A program made the position numbers and the translations under genes. Of a DNA stretch of 64,000 bases, positions 26,140 through 34,744 are shown one piece after another. Within the stretch, counting starts at the first letter, position 1. Every line of letters begins with the position of its first letter. This DNA comes from Flavobacteriaceae bacterium 3519-10. Lineage in GTDB: Bacteria > Bacteroidota > Bacteroidia > Flavobacteriales > Weeksellaceae. The notes under the pieces are model-generated. The model was not told the origin of the DNA. It saw only the letters and a program-made list of their open reading frames with translations, and did not search any database. The stretch lies in NCBI GenBank assembly GCA_000023725.1, contig CP001673.1, positions 1,374,342 through 1,438,341 on the forward strand. The letters run 5' to 3'.

Positions 26140-27317
26140 CAGGCTTTGTGAAGAAAGGTAAATTGGGTTTTTTCTACCAGAAAATCAAACCGGCGTTTGA
26201 TGTCCTGTCTTTTTGGGTAAAGTGAGCGGGCAAAATAGAGATATTTCAGTTCAAAATAAATTTTGCTGTCAAACGAGGAAGTATGTACTTTAATTAGGTC
26301 GCTGGGCAACGTTTCGAATACCAACAAAGCCTCGTCTTTCCTGCCAAGGTGGAACTGTGTAATGACCCAATTAAGCTTATATAGAAATATATGTGTGCTT
26401 AAGTGAGGGTTTTCTTCTTTTATTTTTAAAAGCGTCTTCTCGGACAGAAGTTCTCCCAGGCACAGATCTGCATTTTCGTAATCGTGAAGGATATTCAGGA
26501 TATTGGTGACATAGGTCCCAAAAATAATTTTATCTATAGGTGAGGCACTGATATGTTGCAGACCAATGAGCCGCTGCAAAGCAGCGTCAGGCCGTCGGGA
26601 TTTTGCATCGGTGCCGGTGAGATATGCGTAAATAGTTTTTGCGATGACGTATCGTGCCTCTGGAAAAGCATGAAATTCACCTTCTTCCTCACGCATTTTA
26701 TAAACGTACTTTTCTATTTTAGCTATCAGTTCTTTAGCTTCACTCACCGCAAGCTTTTCTGACATGAACTTGCCAAAAACCACAAAAGAATACGCGAATA
26801 CTTTAATATGAGCTTTTGGCGAACTGCGGGCCAACTGCAACAATGCAGCCTGATAATTGCTGTTTGCTATATTTTCATACGACGGATGCCACGCCAACAC
26901 ATATTCGAGCGCTTCATAATTATCGGCAAACCGCTTTACAAATTCTTTAAGGTTGAGCGGATCGGAAATAATTTTCTGTGCAAAATAGTAGTTAGCTTTC
27001 TGAAACCGTGTTTCGTTCAGCGTTGTGCCCTGTCCTTTTACGATGCCGTAATAAATATCGAGCAGCTCGAAATCTAAGGAATATTTTTGGCGGCCAATAC
27101 TGTCGCAAAAATCAGCGTAATCTTTATATCCGAGTTGCTGTGCGATCAAGGTGAGCGTGGAGACCCTTAATGTGGTATCGTCTTTAATTTTCTGCAGAAA
27201 CCTGCGAAGCGAATTCTTAGAAATCCCAATGTTCTTTGCCAGTTCCTCCAGACCTTTTGTCGTTGAAATATTATTGAAATAAATCTCCTGAAACTCCCTC
27301 CGCAACTGATTAATCAT
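26139..27317 (-). CDS. Unknown helical protein with possible N-terminal HTH
   Basis: This is a 392-residue protein from the ATG at 27317; a TTG one codon earlier is possible. I do not recognise the family. Residues about 15-75 (STTKGLEELAKNIGISKNSL, then FLQKIKDD and LTLIAQQLGYKDYADFCDSI) look like a helix-turn-helix with a second helical pair. The remainder is all-helical, like a TPR-type sensor array, without membrane segments. It overlaps the EamA transporter gene by one base, so it could regulate that exporter, but this is inference from position only. Confidence 0.6.
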   Translation of the reverse strand: MINQLRREFQEIYFNNISTTKGLEELAKNIGISKNSLRRFLQKIKDDTTLRVSTLTLIAQQLGYKDYADFCDSIGRQKYSLDFELLDIYYGIVKGQGTTLNETRFQKANYYFAQKIISDPLNLKEFVKRFADNYEALEYVLAWHPSYENIANSNYQAALLQLARSSPKAHIKVFAYSFVVFGKFMSEKLAVSEAKELIAKIEKYVYKMREEEGEFHAFPEARYVIAKTIYAYLTGTDAKSRRPDAALQRLIGLQHISASPIDKIIFGTYVTNILNILHDYENADLCLGELLSEKTLLKIKEENPHLSTHIFLYKLNWVITQFHLGRKDEALLVFETLPSDLIKVHTSSFDSKIYFELKYLYFARSLYPKRQDIKRRFDFLVEKTQFTFLHKA

Positions 27318-27372
27318 CAAATCTTAAATATTTGTTAAAGATACTTCAAATTTTCAATTGGGCAAATTTGGG

Positions 27373-27380
27373 CAAAAATA
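27373..27380 (-). promoter_or_regulatory. Promoter -7 box of the regulator/EamA operon
   Basis: On the minus strand this reads TATTTTTG, an exact TAnnTTTG match, 55 bases upstream of the ATG at 27317. Confidence 0.45.
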
Positions 27381-27452
27381 AGACGTATGCTTCAGCGTAC
27401 CTTTGCGTTAGAGAAATTTACCAAGGAAAAACACATCAATTATATAAGAAAA

Positions 27453-27480
27453 GCCCGCCCTTTTATAAGGACGGGTTTTT
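27453..27480 (-). terminator. Terminator of the Rnk/GreA-like gene
   Basis: On the minus strand CCCGTCC pairs with GGGCGGG through one U-G pair, then a T-rich run follows. Read on the plus strand the same position is a C-A mismatch, so the hairpin is better suited to the minus-strand transcript ending at 27502. Confidence 0.7.
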
Positions 27481-27501
27481 TAAATGCTTTCAGGATCAGT
27501 C

Positions 27502-27912
27502 TTACAGATCGAAATCGCCAGCCGCTTCAGGTTGATAAATTATTTCGTCGATAATAATTTTGGTCATTCCCGAAGGTACAATCCAGTCGATCTCATCATT
27601 AACGCTGTAACCGATTAAAGCCGCAGCCACAGGGGAGAAAATTGATATTTTTCTGTCCTTGATATTGGCCTGCTCGGGGTACACAATCTTGAATTCGGTT
27701 ACCGTTTTGTTGTTCTCGAAATGTATTTTCACCACAGAATTCATCGTCACTACGTCCGCAGGTATGTCTGCAGACTCCACGATTTTCGCAGAATGCAACT
27801 CACGCAGAAGTCTTTCGGCGTCTTCGGCTTTAATTGAGTTATTCTTTTTTGCATCCATAATGGATTTATGTATTCTTGTGGAATCCTGTTTAGTGATGAT
27901 AATCTGTTTCAT
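27502..27912 (-). CDS. GreA/GreB-family factor, Rnk-like short form
   Basis: From this ATG the product is 136 residues, MKQIIITKQDSTRIHKSIMD onward. Longer frames add a hydrophobic extension with no family support. The N-terminal part is too short for the long coiled coil of GreA. The C-terminal FKBP-like domain is present: YPEQANIKDRKISIFSPVAA, then LIGYSVNDEIDW. This matches Rnk-type RNA polymerase secondary-channel proteins (nucleoside diphosphate kinase regulators), which bind RNA polymerase without strong transcript cleavage. It follows the acyltransferase gene but has its own terminator. Confidence 0.82.
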   Translation of the reverse strand: MKQIIITKQDSTRIHKSIMDAKKNNSIKAEDAERLLRELHSAKIVESADIPADVVTMNSVVKIHFENNKTVTEFKIVYPEQANIKDRKISIFSPVAAALIGYSVNDEIDWIVPSGMTKIIIDEIIYQPEAAGDFDL

Positions 27913-28047
27913 GTGTCTGATTTTATAAATTATTACTGAAACGCCTATGGTTCCAAACAATTGCGATACTTTATATAAAGTTAAAAGGTACAAAAAAACC
28001 GCCTGAATTTTCAAGCGGTTTATTTTAGAAATAAATTATTGAAAATT

Positions 28048-29322
28048 CTATTGATCCTTGAAGTTCAGGTTTTTTTCTTCGAGAAGTTTTTGCTCCTGCT
28101 CTTTATAGAATCCTGAGGTAAGTTTATCGTGGATAGCGTCGAAAGCATCCAGGGTTTCGTTTATTTCGGCATCGGTGTGAGACGCTGTAGGGATCAGTCT
28201 TAAAAGGATCATGCCTTTCGGGATTACCGGATAGATCACAACGGACGTAAAAATACCATAGTTTTCTCGTAAATCCTTAACAAGCATCGTCGCTTCCACC
28301 GTAGAGCCCTGCATCATAACAGGCGTTACGCATGTATTTGTGCCGCCGATATTGAAACCGCGCTTTGAAAGCCCGTCCTGAAGCTTGTTTACATTTTCCC
28401 AAAGTTTCGCTTTGATTTCGGGTCTTGAACGCAGAAGATCAAGTCTTTTTAAACCTCCGATAACCATTGGCATCGTGAGGGATTTTGCGAAGACCTGCGA
28501 ACGCAGATTGTATTTTAGTATTCTGATAATTTCTTTGTCGCCGGCGATAAAAGCACCGAAACCTGCCATCGATTTGGCGAAAGTAGAAAAATAGATATCG
28601 ATCTGGTCCTGACAGCCCTGTTCTTCACCCGCACCGGCGCCTGTGGTACCAAGTGTTCCGAACCCGTGTGCATCATCAACCAACAGACGGAAATCGAATT
28701 TAGATTTAAGGTCACAGATTTCCTTGATTTTTCCCTGCATCCCGCGCATGCCGAAAACACCTTCGGTTACGACCAAAATTCCGCCGCCGTTTTCTTCAGC
28801 CACTTTGGTAGCTCTTGCGAGATTCTTCTCTAAACTCGCGATATCATTATGTTTGTAGGTAAAACTTTTACCCATGTGAAGGCGTACGCCATCTACAATA
28901 CAAGCGTGGGAATCGGCATCATACACAATTACATCATGTCTCGACACCAAGGCATCGATTGTGGAAACCATACCCTGATAGCCAAAATTTAAAAGATATG
29001 CAGATTCTTTCCGAACGAATTCTGCGAGCTCTCTTTCAAGCTGCTGGTGCTGATCTGTTTCACCGGACATTGCGCGGGCACCCATCGGGTAAAACATCCC
29101 GAACTCTGCGGCTGCTTTAGCATCTGCTTCCAAAACTTCAGGATGGTTGCAAAGGCCCAGATAATCGTTTGCACTCCAGAAGACAACTTCTCTGCCCTGA
29201 AATCTCATCCGCGGACCGATAGGCCCTTCAAGTTTTGGGAAGACAAAGTAACCCTCAGCATAGTCCGCAAACTGCCCCAAAGGACCTGGATTCTGTCTTA
29301 ACCGTTCAAAAATATCTGTCAT
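28048..29322 (-). CDS. Alpha-oxoamine synthase, probable cysteate-C-fatty acyltransferase (CapB-like)
   Basis: This 424-residue PLP enzyme belongs to the glycine C-acetyltransferase / serine palmitoyltransferase family. It shows FWSANDYLGLCNHP near 48-61, His139 stacking on PLP (DSHACIVDG), DDAHG at 216-220 and the Schiff-base lysine Lys250 in TFAKSM. These enzymes condense an amino acid with an acyl-CoA and release CO2. A cysteate-synthase-like gene lies 115 bases upstream. In Capnocytophaga ochracea such enzymes are CapA and CapB, which make 3-ketocapnine. I therefore infer cysteate plus acyl-CoA as substrates; serine palmitoyltransferase is the main alternative. Confidence 0.75.
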   Translation of the reverse strand: MTDIFERLRQNPGPLGQFADYAEGYFVFPKLEGPIGPRMRFQGREVVFWSANDYLGLCNHPEVLEADAKAAAEFGMFYPMGARAMSGETDQHQQLERELAEFVRKESAYLLNFGYQGMVSTIDALVSRHDVIVYDADSHACIVDGVRLHMGKSFTYKHNDIASLEKNLARATKVAEENGGGILVVTEGVFGMRGMQGKIKEICDLKSKFDFRLLVDDAHGFGTLGTTGAGAGEEQGCQDQIDIYFSTFAKSMAGFGAFIAGDKEIIRILKYNLRSQVFAKSLTMPMVIGGLKRLDLLRSRPEIKAKLWENVNKLQDGLSKRGFNIGGTNTCVTPVMMQGSTVEATMLVKDLRENYGIFTSVVIYPVIPKGMILLRLIPTASHTDAEINETLDAFDAIHDKLTSGFYKEQEQKLLEEKNLNFKDQ

Positions 29323-29357
29323 TAGGTATCTTATTTATTATAAAATTATGATAACGG

Positions 29358-29365
29358 CAAAGTTA
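29358..29365 (-). promoter_or_regulatory. capB-like gene promoter -7 box
   Basis: On the minus strand this reads TAACTTTG, an exact TAnnTTTG match. It lies 35 bases before the ATG at 29322 and after the terminator-like hairpin at 29380-29411. Confidence 0.5.
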
Positions 29366-29379
29366 ACAAATTCCCCCAT

Positions 29380-29411
29380 AAAAAGGACCTTTTGGTAATC
29401 GCTAAAAGGTC
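29380..29411 (-). terminator. Terminator-like hairpin between capA-like and capB-like genes
   Basis: On the minus strand the stem GACCTTTT / AAAAGGTC has a ten-base loop and is followed by C and five T. It sits 27 bases beyond the stop of the capA-like gene. Confidence 0.6.
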
Positions 29412-29437
29412 TTAATATGAGTTATGTCAGGCCGTTT

Positions 29438-30475
29438 TTATTTAATGTATTCTGTTTTCTGAAGTAAATCGTAATTGTGCACTCCATTATTGATGAATCC
29501 CTGCTGCTCCATCCACTCATCGCTGTATACTTTGGTAATATAACGTGAGCCATGATCGGGGAAAATAGTAACTACCACATCATCTTTGGAAAATTCATGA
29601 GAATTGCTGTACTGCAGAAGCCCCTGCACAACAGCGCCGGTGGTGTATCCGCCCATAATAGCTTCTTTAAGTGCTACTTCACGCGTACGGTAGGCCGACA
29701 TTTCGTCGTTAACCCTTACAAACTCATCAACTTTATCGAAAAGCAAGGCACCAGGAATAAGGTTTTTGCCCATTCCTTCGATCTGATACGGATGAATTTC
29801 TTCGGTATTGATTGTACCGGTTTCGTGAAAACCTTTTAAAATAGACCCTGAAGCATCAACCCCGATAATTTTAATAGCTGGATTTTTCTCTTTAAGAAAT
29901 TTTGCAGAGCCTGATAAGGTGCCGCCGGTGCCGGTGCACGCAAACAGATGCGTTATTTTTCCGCCGGTTTGCTCCCAGATTTCAGGGCCGGTGGTTTGGT
30001 AATGCGCATCAATATTAAGTTCATTAAAATATTGATTGATATAAATTGAATTCGGCGTTTCAGCTGCAATGCGTTTCGCCACTTCATAATAAGAGCGCGG
30101 ATCATCAGCCGGAACATTCGCTGGACAGATATATACGGTTGCGCCCAAAGCCTTCAGGTAAGCAATTTTTTCTTTCTTCGTCTTGTCGCTCACCGCAAGG
30201 ATACATTTATAGCCTTTGATGATGCAGACCATAGCTATAGAGAAACCGGTGTTGCCGGAAGTAGTTTCTACCACGGTGGAGCCGGGCGAAAGAAGACCTT
30301 TTTTTTCAGCAGCATTAATAATGTGCACTGCAATTCTGTCTTTGGTTGAATGGCCAGGATTATAGGACTCCAGTTTGGCATATACAGTAGCGGGGATATC
30401 GCGCGTAACTGTGTTAAGTTTTACCATCGGGGTGTTACCTACTAAGCCCAGAATATTATCGTAAACATTAGTCAT
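29438..30475 (-). CDS. Cysteine-synthase-like PLP enzyme, probable cysteate synthase (CapA-like)
   Basis: This 345-residue fold-type II PLP enzyme begins NILGLVGNTPMVKLNTV. The Schiff-base lysine is Lys45 in NPGHSTKDRIA, where ordinary CysK has NPGGSVKDRIA. The phosphate-cupping TSGNTGFS near 88-95, CTGTGGTLSG near 177-186 and the GMGKNLIP stretch are present, and the C-terminus runs longer than CysK. The next gene is an alpha-oxoamine synthase, the pairing that makes capnine-type sulfonolipids from O-phosphoserine and sulfite in gliding Bacteroidota. Cysteine synthase or cystathionine beta-synthase activity cannot be excluded from sequence. Confidence 0.72.
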   Translation of the reverse strand: MTNVYDNILGLVGNTPMVKLNTVTRDIPATVYAKLESYNPGHSTKDRIAVHIINAAEKKGLLSPGSTVVETTSGNTGFSIAMVCIIKGYKCILAVSDKTKKEKIAYLKALGATVYICPANVPADDPRSYYEVAKRIAAETPNSIYINQYFNELNIDAHYQTTGPEIWEQTGGKITHLFACTGTGGTLSGSAKFLKEKNPAIKIIGVDASGSILKGFHETGTINTEEIHPYQIEGMGKNLIPGALLFDKVDEFVRVNDEMSAYRTREVALKEAIMGGYTTGAVVQGLLQYSNSHEFSKDDVVVTIFPDHGSRYITKVYSDEWMEQQGFINNGVHNYDLLQKTEYIK

Positions 30476-30507
30476 TTTTCGTCATTTTTTTCTCTAAAAA
30501 CCGTTGG

Positions 30508-30515
30508 CAAAAATA
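30508..30515 (-). promoter_or_regulatory. capA-like gene promoter -7 box
   Basis: On the minus strand this reads TATTTTTG, an exact TAnnTTTG match, 32 bases upstream of the ATG at 30475. Confidence 0.5.
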
Positions 30516-30694
30516 CTAAAAAATAAATTACGGTGAAATAACTGTTAATTTATCACGTTCACTGGATGCTCGAGGTAGACAGAACATCCGGAATTTTAGC
30601 AGCAAATGGTTATAAACCATGCTTCTATTAATTTGATGTAATTTTTATGGGATACAGCTTAAAAACCTTATTTTCGCATAATTGAATATTATTT

Positions 30695-33600
30695 ATGAAA
30701 AATTGGTCTTTTAAACAGTGGAATACCGTCCTCGGATGGGTTGTTTTTGCTATTGCTTTTCTCACTTATTTATCAACCATCGAACATAATTTCAGTTTCT
30801 GGGATACAGGAGAATATATTGCGTCCGCCGCTAAATTAGAAGTTACACACGCCCCGGGCGCAGCACTTTTCCAGCTAGTGGGAGCCGTGGTTGCAATGTT
30901 AGCCTTCGGCAATGCGGATAATTATTCAATAGTCATTAATGGAATGTCGGCGCTTTTCAGTGCGCTCACCGTTCTTTTTCTTTTTTGGATCATCACGCAT
31001 CTTGTGCGCCGACTGCTTAATAAAGATTTCAATGAGATATCACGACATGAGGAGATCTCAATACTTTTTGCAGGTACAATTGGTGCCCTGTGTTTCACTT
31101 TTTCAGATACGTTTTGGTTTTCAGCCGTGGAAGGTGAGGTGTACTCAATGGCAGTTTTGTTTATCGCGCTTTTACTTTGGCTCATCACCAAATGGGAAAA
31201 CGAATATCACGATGCTGACAACGAGCGCTGGATTATCTTAATATTTTTCGTAACAGGCCTGTCCGTAGGCGTTCACATGATGTGTATGCTCGCAATTCCT
31301 GCTGTATGTTTAATCTATTATGCCCGTAACTACGAGTTCTCGTGGAAGACTTTTCTATGGGCTAACGTCATTACTCTTTTTATCTTAGGTATCGTATTTA
31401 AAGGCATTTTCCCTCTGATTATGACGCTTTTCGGCAAAATGGAGATCTTTGCGGTGAACGGTATTGGACTTCCGTTTCACTCAGGAACCATCATTGCGTT
31501 CATCATATTGATTGCGCTTTGCTTTTTTGCTGTAAACTACGCCAAAAAGTCGGGGAAAAGCCTTTACCAGACCATCGCGCTGTCGGTCGTTTATATGATC
31601 ATCGGATTTTCATGCTGGATGGTAATTCCGATCCGGGCGATTGCAAATCCGCCAATGAACCTTAATAATCCCGACAATGCGATCGGAATGCTCGATTACT
31701 ACAACCGCGAACAGTACGGCGACTGGCCAACAGCTTACGGGCAGAATTATACGGCTTTTCTTGATGCTAACGGCATTCAGAAAAACGAAGACGGCAGCTT
31801 TAAGACGAAAAAAACCGGTGACGTTTACGAAAAAGACGAAAAAACCGGAACTTACCTTAAAGTTGGCGACCGTTTCAACTACGTTTACAGCGAAGATCAT
31901 GTAGGTTTTATGCCGAGAATGTTCAGCGAAGACAAGGACGTAATGTCCAATTACATTTCAATGTACGGTGCGCCCGATTTTTCATTTAATTACGCCAATG
32001 AAGACGTAGCGGACAGTCCGGAAGCCAAACAGATTTTCGAAGAACTTCGTGCGAAATATGAGAATGGAACAATAAAAGCTGATGATTATTTACAGGTGCG
32101 GCCGTATAATTTAATCAACGTCCAGAAACCTTCACTCAGCCAAAACTTAGATTACTTCTTTACCTTCCAGAACGGCTATTACTTTGTGCGCTACCTCATG
32201 TGGAATTTCGTGGGACGACAGAATGACCTTGAAGGGCACATGGAAAACAACCGTGGAAACTGGATTTCGGGTATTCCGTTTATTGACAACGCATTGTGGG
32301 GCGACCAAAGCAAGATGCCCGCAAAATTTAAAAATGAAAGTACAGTTGCGTTCTTTTTCCTTCCGCTAATTTTAGGTCTGATCGGATTTTTCTTTCAGCT
32401 TAACCGCGATTTTGGGCGCTTTTACGCCATACTTGCGCTGTTTATTCTCACCAGTGTCGGTATCGTATTCTACACAGGCGTAAAACCTTTCGAAGTGAGG
32501 GAGCGCGATTATGCGATGGTAGGCTCTTTCTTCGCATTTTCAGTTTGGATCGGGCTTGGCGCCGCTGCGTTGCTGTGGACGGTACAGAAAAAAGTGAAGT
32601 CGGATGCACTCAACATTGTTTTAGGTGTTGTTTTGCTTGGAATTCCGCTGATGATGGGCTTCCAGAATTATAACGTACACGACAGAAGCGGCCGTTCGGC
32701 GGCTTACGATTATGCGTATTCAACCTTAAAATCATTGCCGAAAAACGACATTCTGTTCGTTTATGGTGATAATGATACGTACCCGATTTGGGGTATGCAG
32801 GAAACTTCGGGGCTGCGCGATGATGTAAAGGTGGTAAACTTCACCTTGCTGTCAACGCCGTGGAATATCGATCAGGTGAAACGCCGCACGTACAATTCAA
32901 TGCCCATTCCGTCGGTGCTCACGCATGAAGATTACCGCGACGGAACCAACGACCAGATCTTCCTGATGAGTCCTGAAGACTGGCAGAATGTATTTGCAAA
33001 TCTTAAAGACCAGGGCGCTCCCGAAACCGCATTCGCGGATTTCCGCAAGTTCCTCACTCAGGATTCAATGACGCTTAAAGAAGCTGTAAATTTCATCAAA
33101 GTGAAATCTGATGATAAAGACGAAATTTTGAAAATGCTGTTCGGTGAAGACAAATACGAGAAGTTTAACTTTCTGCCGGTTTCTAAATTCATCCTGCCGG
33201 TAAACAAAGTAAATGCCGTAGAATCGGGAACCATTCAAACTAAAGATCTGTCGCAGGCAGTGGATAATATTACTATTGAGTACAAACGGTCGAGCATGTT
33301 CAAGAACAACCTCATTCTGCTCGATATGTTGGCCCATAACGACTGGAAGCGGCCGATTAATTTCTCATCAGGCGGAATTTATGACCCTGAAAATATTTTC
33401 TACCTCGGAGATTATCTGCAGTACGACGGTTTCAGTTATCGTCTCGTTCCAATAAAAACTCCGGAGCGCGAAGACGGCGAAATGGGCAGGGTAGATGCCA
33501 ATGCACTTTACAATACCGTTAAAAATTACCGCTGGGGCAATTTTAAAGATTTAAATGTTCATTTTGATGAAACCTGCACGCAGAATATCGTGAGCTACAG

Positions 33601-34180
33601 AAGTTCAGCAAGCCGCGCCGCAGAGGCACTTGCGCTTACAGGGCAGAAAGCAAAAGCGATTGAAATGTTAGATTTGGCCTCACGCGAAATTCCTGTGGAA
33701 AAATACAATGACCCGCGATCATTAAGCTCAATGGTGTACGGATATATCGTGTCCGGCCAGGAGCAGAAAGGCCTGAAACTCGCCGAAGAACTTAAAAAAG
33801 GAATTTTTTCTGAGTACGATTATTATGGCAGTTTATCCGCTTCGGAACAGCGTTTCGTAGGCCGCCAGATGCGTACAAAACCGATGGAATATTCGTTAGT
33901 AGTTGGCGCCGTTTCAGATGCGTACAATAAAGTCGGGCAGAAGGATAAGGGTTACAGTTATCTCGTAAAATCAATAGAGCCGATTGACAAACGTTTTAAT
34001 AATTTCGTGAAAGACCTGAAGATCATGGGCAAAGAGAAAGCGTATAAAGAATCTGAAAAAGTGCAGAAAATTACACCATTCTACACGTATCTTTTTGATG
34101 TGATGAATCCGTATGACTCCACCTACAGCCAGGAAAAAGAAACGCAGATTACAAACGCGATCATCAAAGCAACTCAATAA
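30695..34180 (+). CDS. GT117 / DUF2723 multi-pass membrane protein
   Basis: This 1161-residue protein has about a dozen transmembrane helices in the first 650 residues and a large soluble C-terminal region with helical TPR-like segments. The first periplasmic loop carries WDTGEYIASAAKLEVTHAPG near residues 35-54, the DUF2723 signature with an acidic pair, resembling protein-mannosyltransferase GT-C enzymes. The family (CAZy GT117) is thought to act in Bacteroidota protein O-glycosylation. A one-mismatch -7 box, TATTTTCG, lies at 30669-30676. A DUF1697 gene starts 6 bases after it. Confidence 0.85.
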   Translation: MKNWSFKQWNTVLGWVVFAIAFLTYLSTIEHNFSFWDTGEYIASAAKLEVTHAPGAALFQLVGAVVAMLAFGNADNYSIVINGMSALFSALTVLFLFWIITHLVRRLLNKDFNEISRHEEISILFAGTIGALCFTFSDTFWFSAVEGEVYSMAVLFIALLLWLITKWENEYHDADNERWIILIFFVTGLSVGVHMMCMLAIPAVCLIYYARNYEFSWKTFLWANVITLFILGIVFKGIFPLIMTLFGKMEIFAVNGIGLPFHSGTIIAFIILIALCFFAVNYAKKSGKSLYQTIALSVVYMIIGFSCWMVIPIRAIANPPMNLNNPDNAIGMLDYYNREQYGDWPTAYGQNYTAFLDANGIQKNEDGSFKTKKTGDVYEKDEKTGTYLKVGDRFNYVYSEDHVGFMPRMFSEDKDVMSNYISMYGAPDFSFNYANEDVADSPEAKQIFEELRAKYENGTIKADDYLQVRPYNLINVQKPSLSQNLDYFFTFQNGYYFVRYLMWNFVGRQNDLEGHMENNRGNWISGIPFIDNALWGDQSKMPAKFKNESTVAFFFLPLILGLIGFFFQLNRDFGRFYAILALFILTSVGIVFYTGVKPFEVRERDYAMVGSFFAFSVWIGLGAAALLWTVQKKVKSDALNIVLGVVLLGIPLMMGFQNYNVHDRSGRSAAYDYAYSTLKSLPKNDILFVYGDNDTYPIWGMQETSGLRDDVKVVNFTLLSTPWNIDQVKRRTYNSMPIPSVLTHEDYRDGTNDQIFLMSPEDWQNVFANLKDQGAPETAFADFRKFLTQDSMTLKEAVNFIKVKSDDKDEILKMLFGEDKYEKFNFLPVSKFILPVNKVNAVESGTIQTKDLSQAVDNITIEYKRSSMFKNNLILLDMLAHNDWKRPINFSSGGIYDPENIFYLGDYLQYDGFSYRLVPIKTPEREDGEMGRVDANALYNTVKNYRWGNFKDLNVHFDETCTQNIVSYRSSASRAAEALALTGQKAKAIEMLDLASREIPVEKYNDPRSLSSMVYGYIVSGQEQKGLKLAEELKKGIFSEYDYYGSLSASEQRFVGRQMRTKPMEYSLVVGAVSDAYNKVGQKDKGYSYLVKSIEPIDKRFNNFVKDLKIMGKEKAYKESEKVQKITPFYTYLFDVMNPYDSTYSQEKETQITNAIIKATQ

Positions 34181-34186
34181 TCCCAC

Positions 34187-34711
34187 ATGAAATTCTGCGC
34201 TTTTCTTCGCGGCGTTAACGTGAAAGGTACCAACATGAAAATGGCGGACGTCTGCAAGGTATTTGCGGACGCTGGTATGACCGACGTTTCATCGGTTTTG
34301 GCGTCAGGAAATATTGTCTTTTCGTCGGAGAGACCTGCTGCCGAAATAAAGCCGGTTCTAGAGAAAGCGATGTCAGCTCACTTCAGTTATGAGGCTTTTC
34401 TTTTCATTAAAAACGAATCTGAAGTTAAGTCGATATTTCAACAGAATCCATTCAAAAAAGATGAAAATCTGCACGTTTACGTGTTTATTGGATTAGTTGA
34501 AACCGAACAATTGCTTTTGGAGGAATTTAAAAATTCAATAAAAACTGAACACGAAAAAGGGCAGATCACTGCGGAGACTTTCTATTGGCAAGTTCCAAAA
34601 GGGGATACCTTAGGTTCATCTTTCGGTAAGGTTTTAGGGAAGAAAGCGCTAAAAAACAAAATAACTTCAAGAAATATAAATACATTTGAAAAAATCCTTA
34701 AAAAATTTTAA
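34187..34711 (+). CDS. DUF1697 domain-containing protein
   Basis: This 174-residue cytosolic protein shows the DUF1697 opening FCAFLRGVNVKGTNMKMADV, then VSSVLASGNIVF near residues 37-48 and a C-terminal SFGKVLGKKALKNKITSRNI. The function of the family is unknown. It begins 6 bases after the GT117 gene and is followed 33 bases later by kdsA, so all three may share a message. Confidence 0.88.
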   Translation: MKFCAFLRGVNVKGTNMKMADVCKVFADAGMTDVSSVLASGNIVFSSERPAAEIKPVLEKAMSAHFSYEAFLFIKNESEVKSIFQQNPFKKDENLHVYVFIGLVETEQLLLEEFKNSIKTEHEKGQITAETFYWQVPKGDTLGSSFGKVLGKKALKNKITSRNINTFEKILKKF

Positions 34712-34744
34712 AAGATCGATTTCAAATACCAAAATATCAAAGCT

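Noticed and set aside
27332-27535. 67-codon plus-strand frame before the Rnk/GreA-like gene
   Set aside because: It runs through a terminator hairpin and overlaps the opposing gene end; composition and sequence look random.
30564-30589. Hairpin GGATG/CATCC in the capA-GT117 gap, considered as a riboswitch or tRNA-like element
   Set aside because: The stem is only 5 bp with a 16-base loop, with no conserved RNA motif and no cloverleaf.
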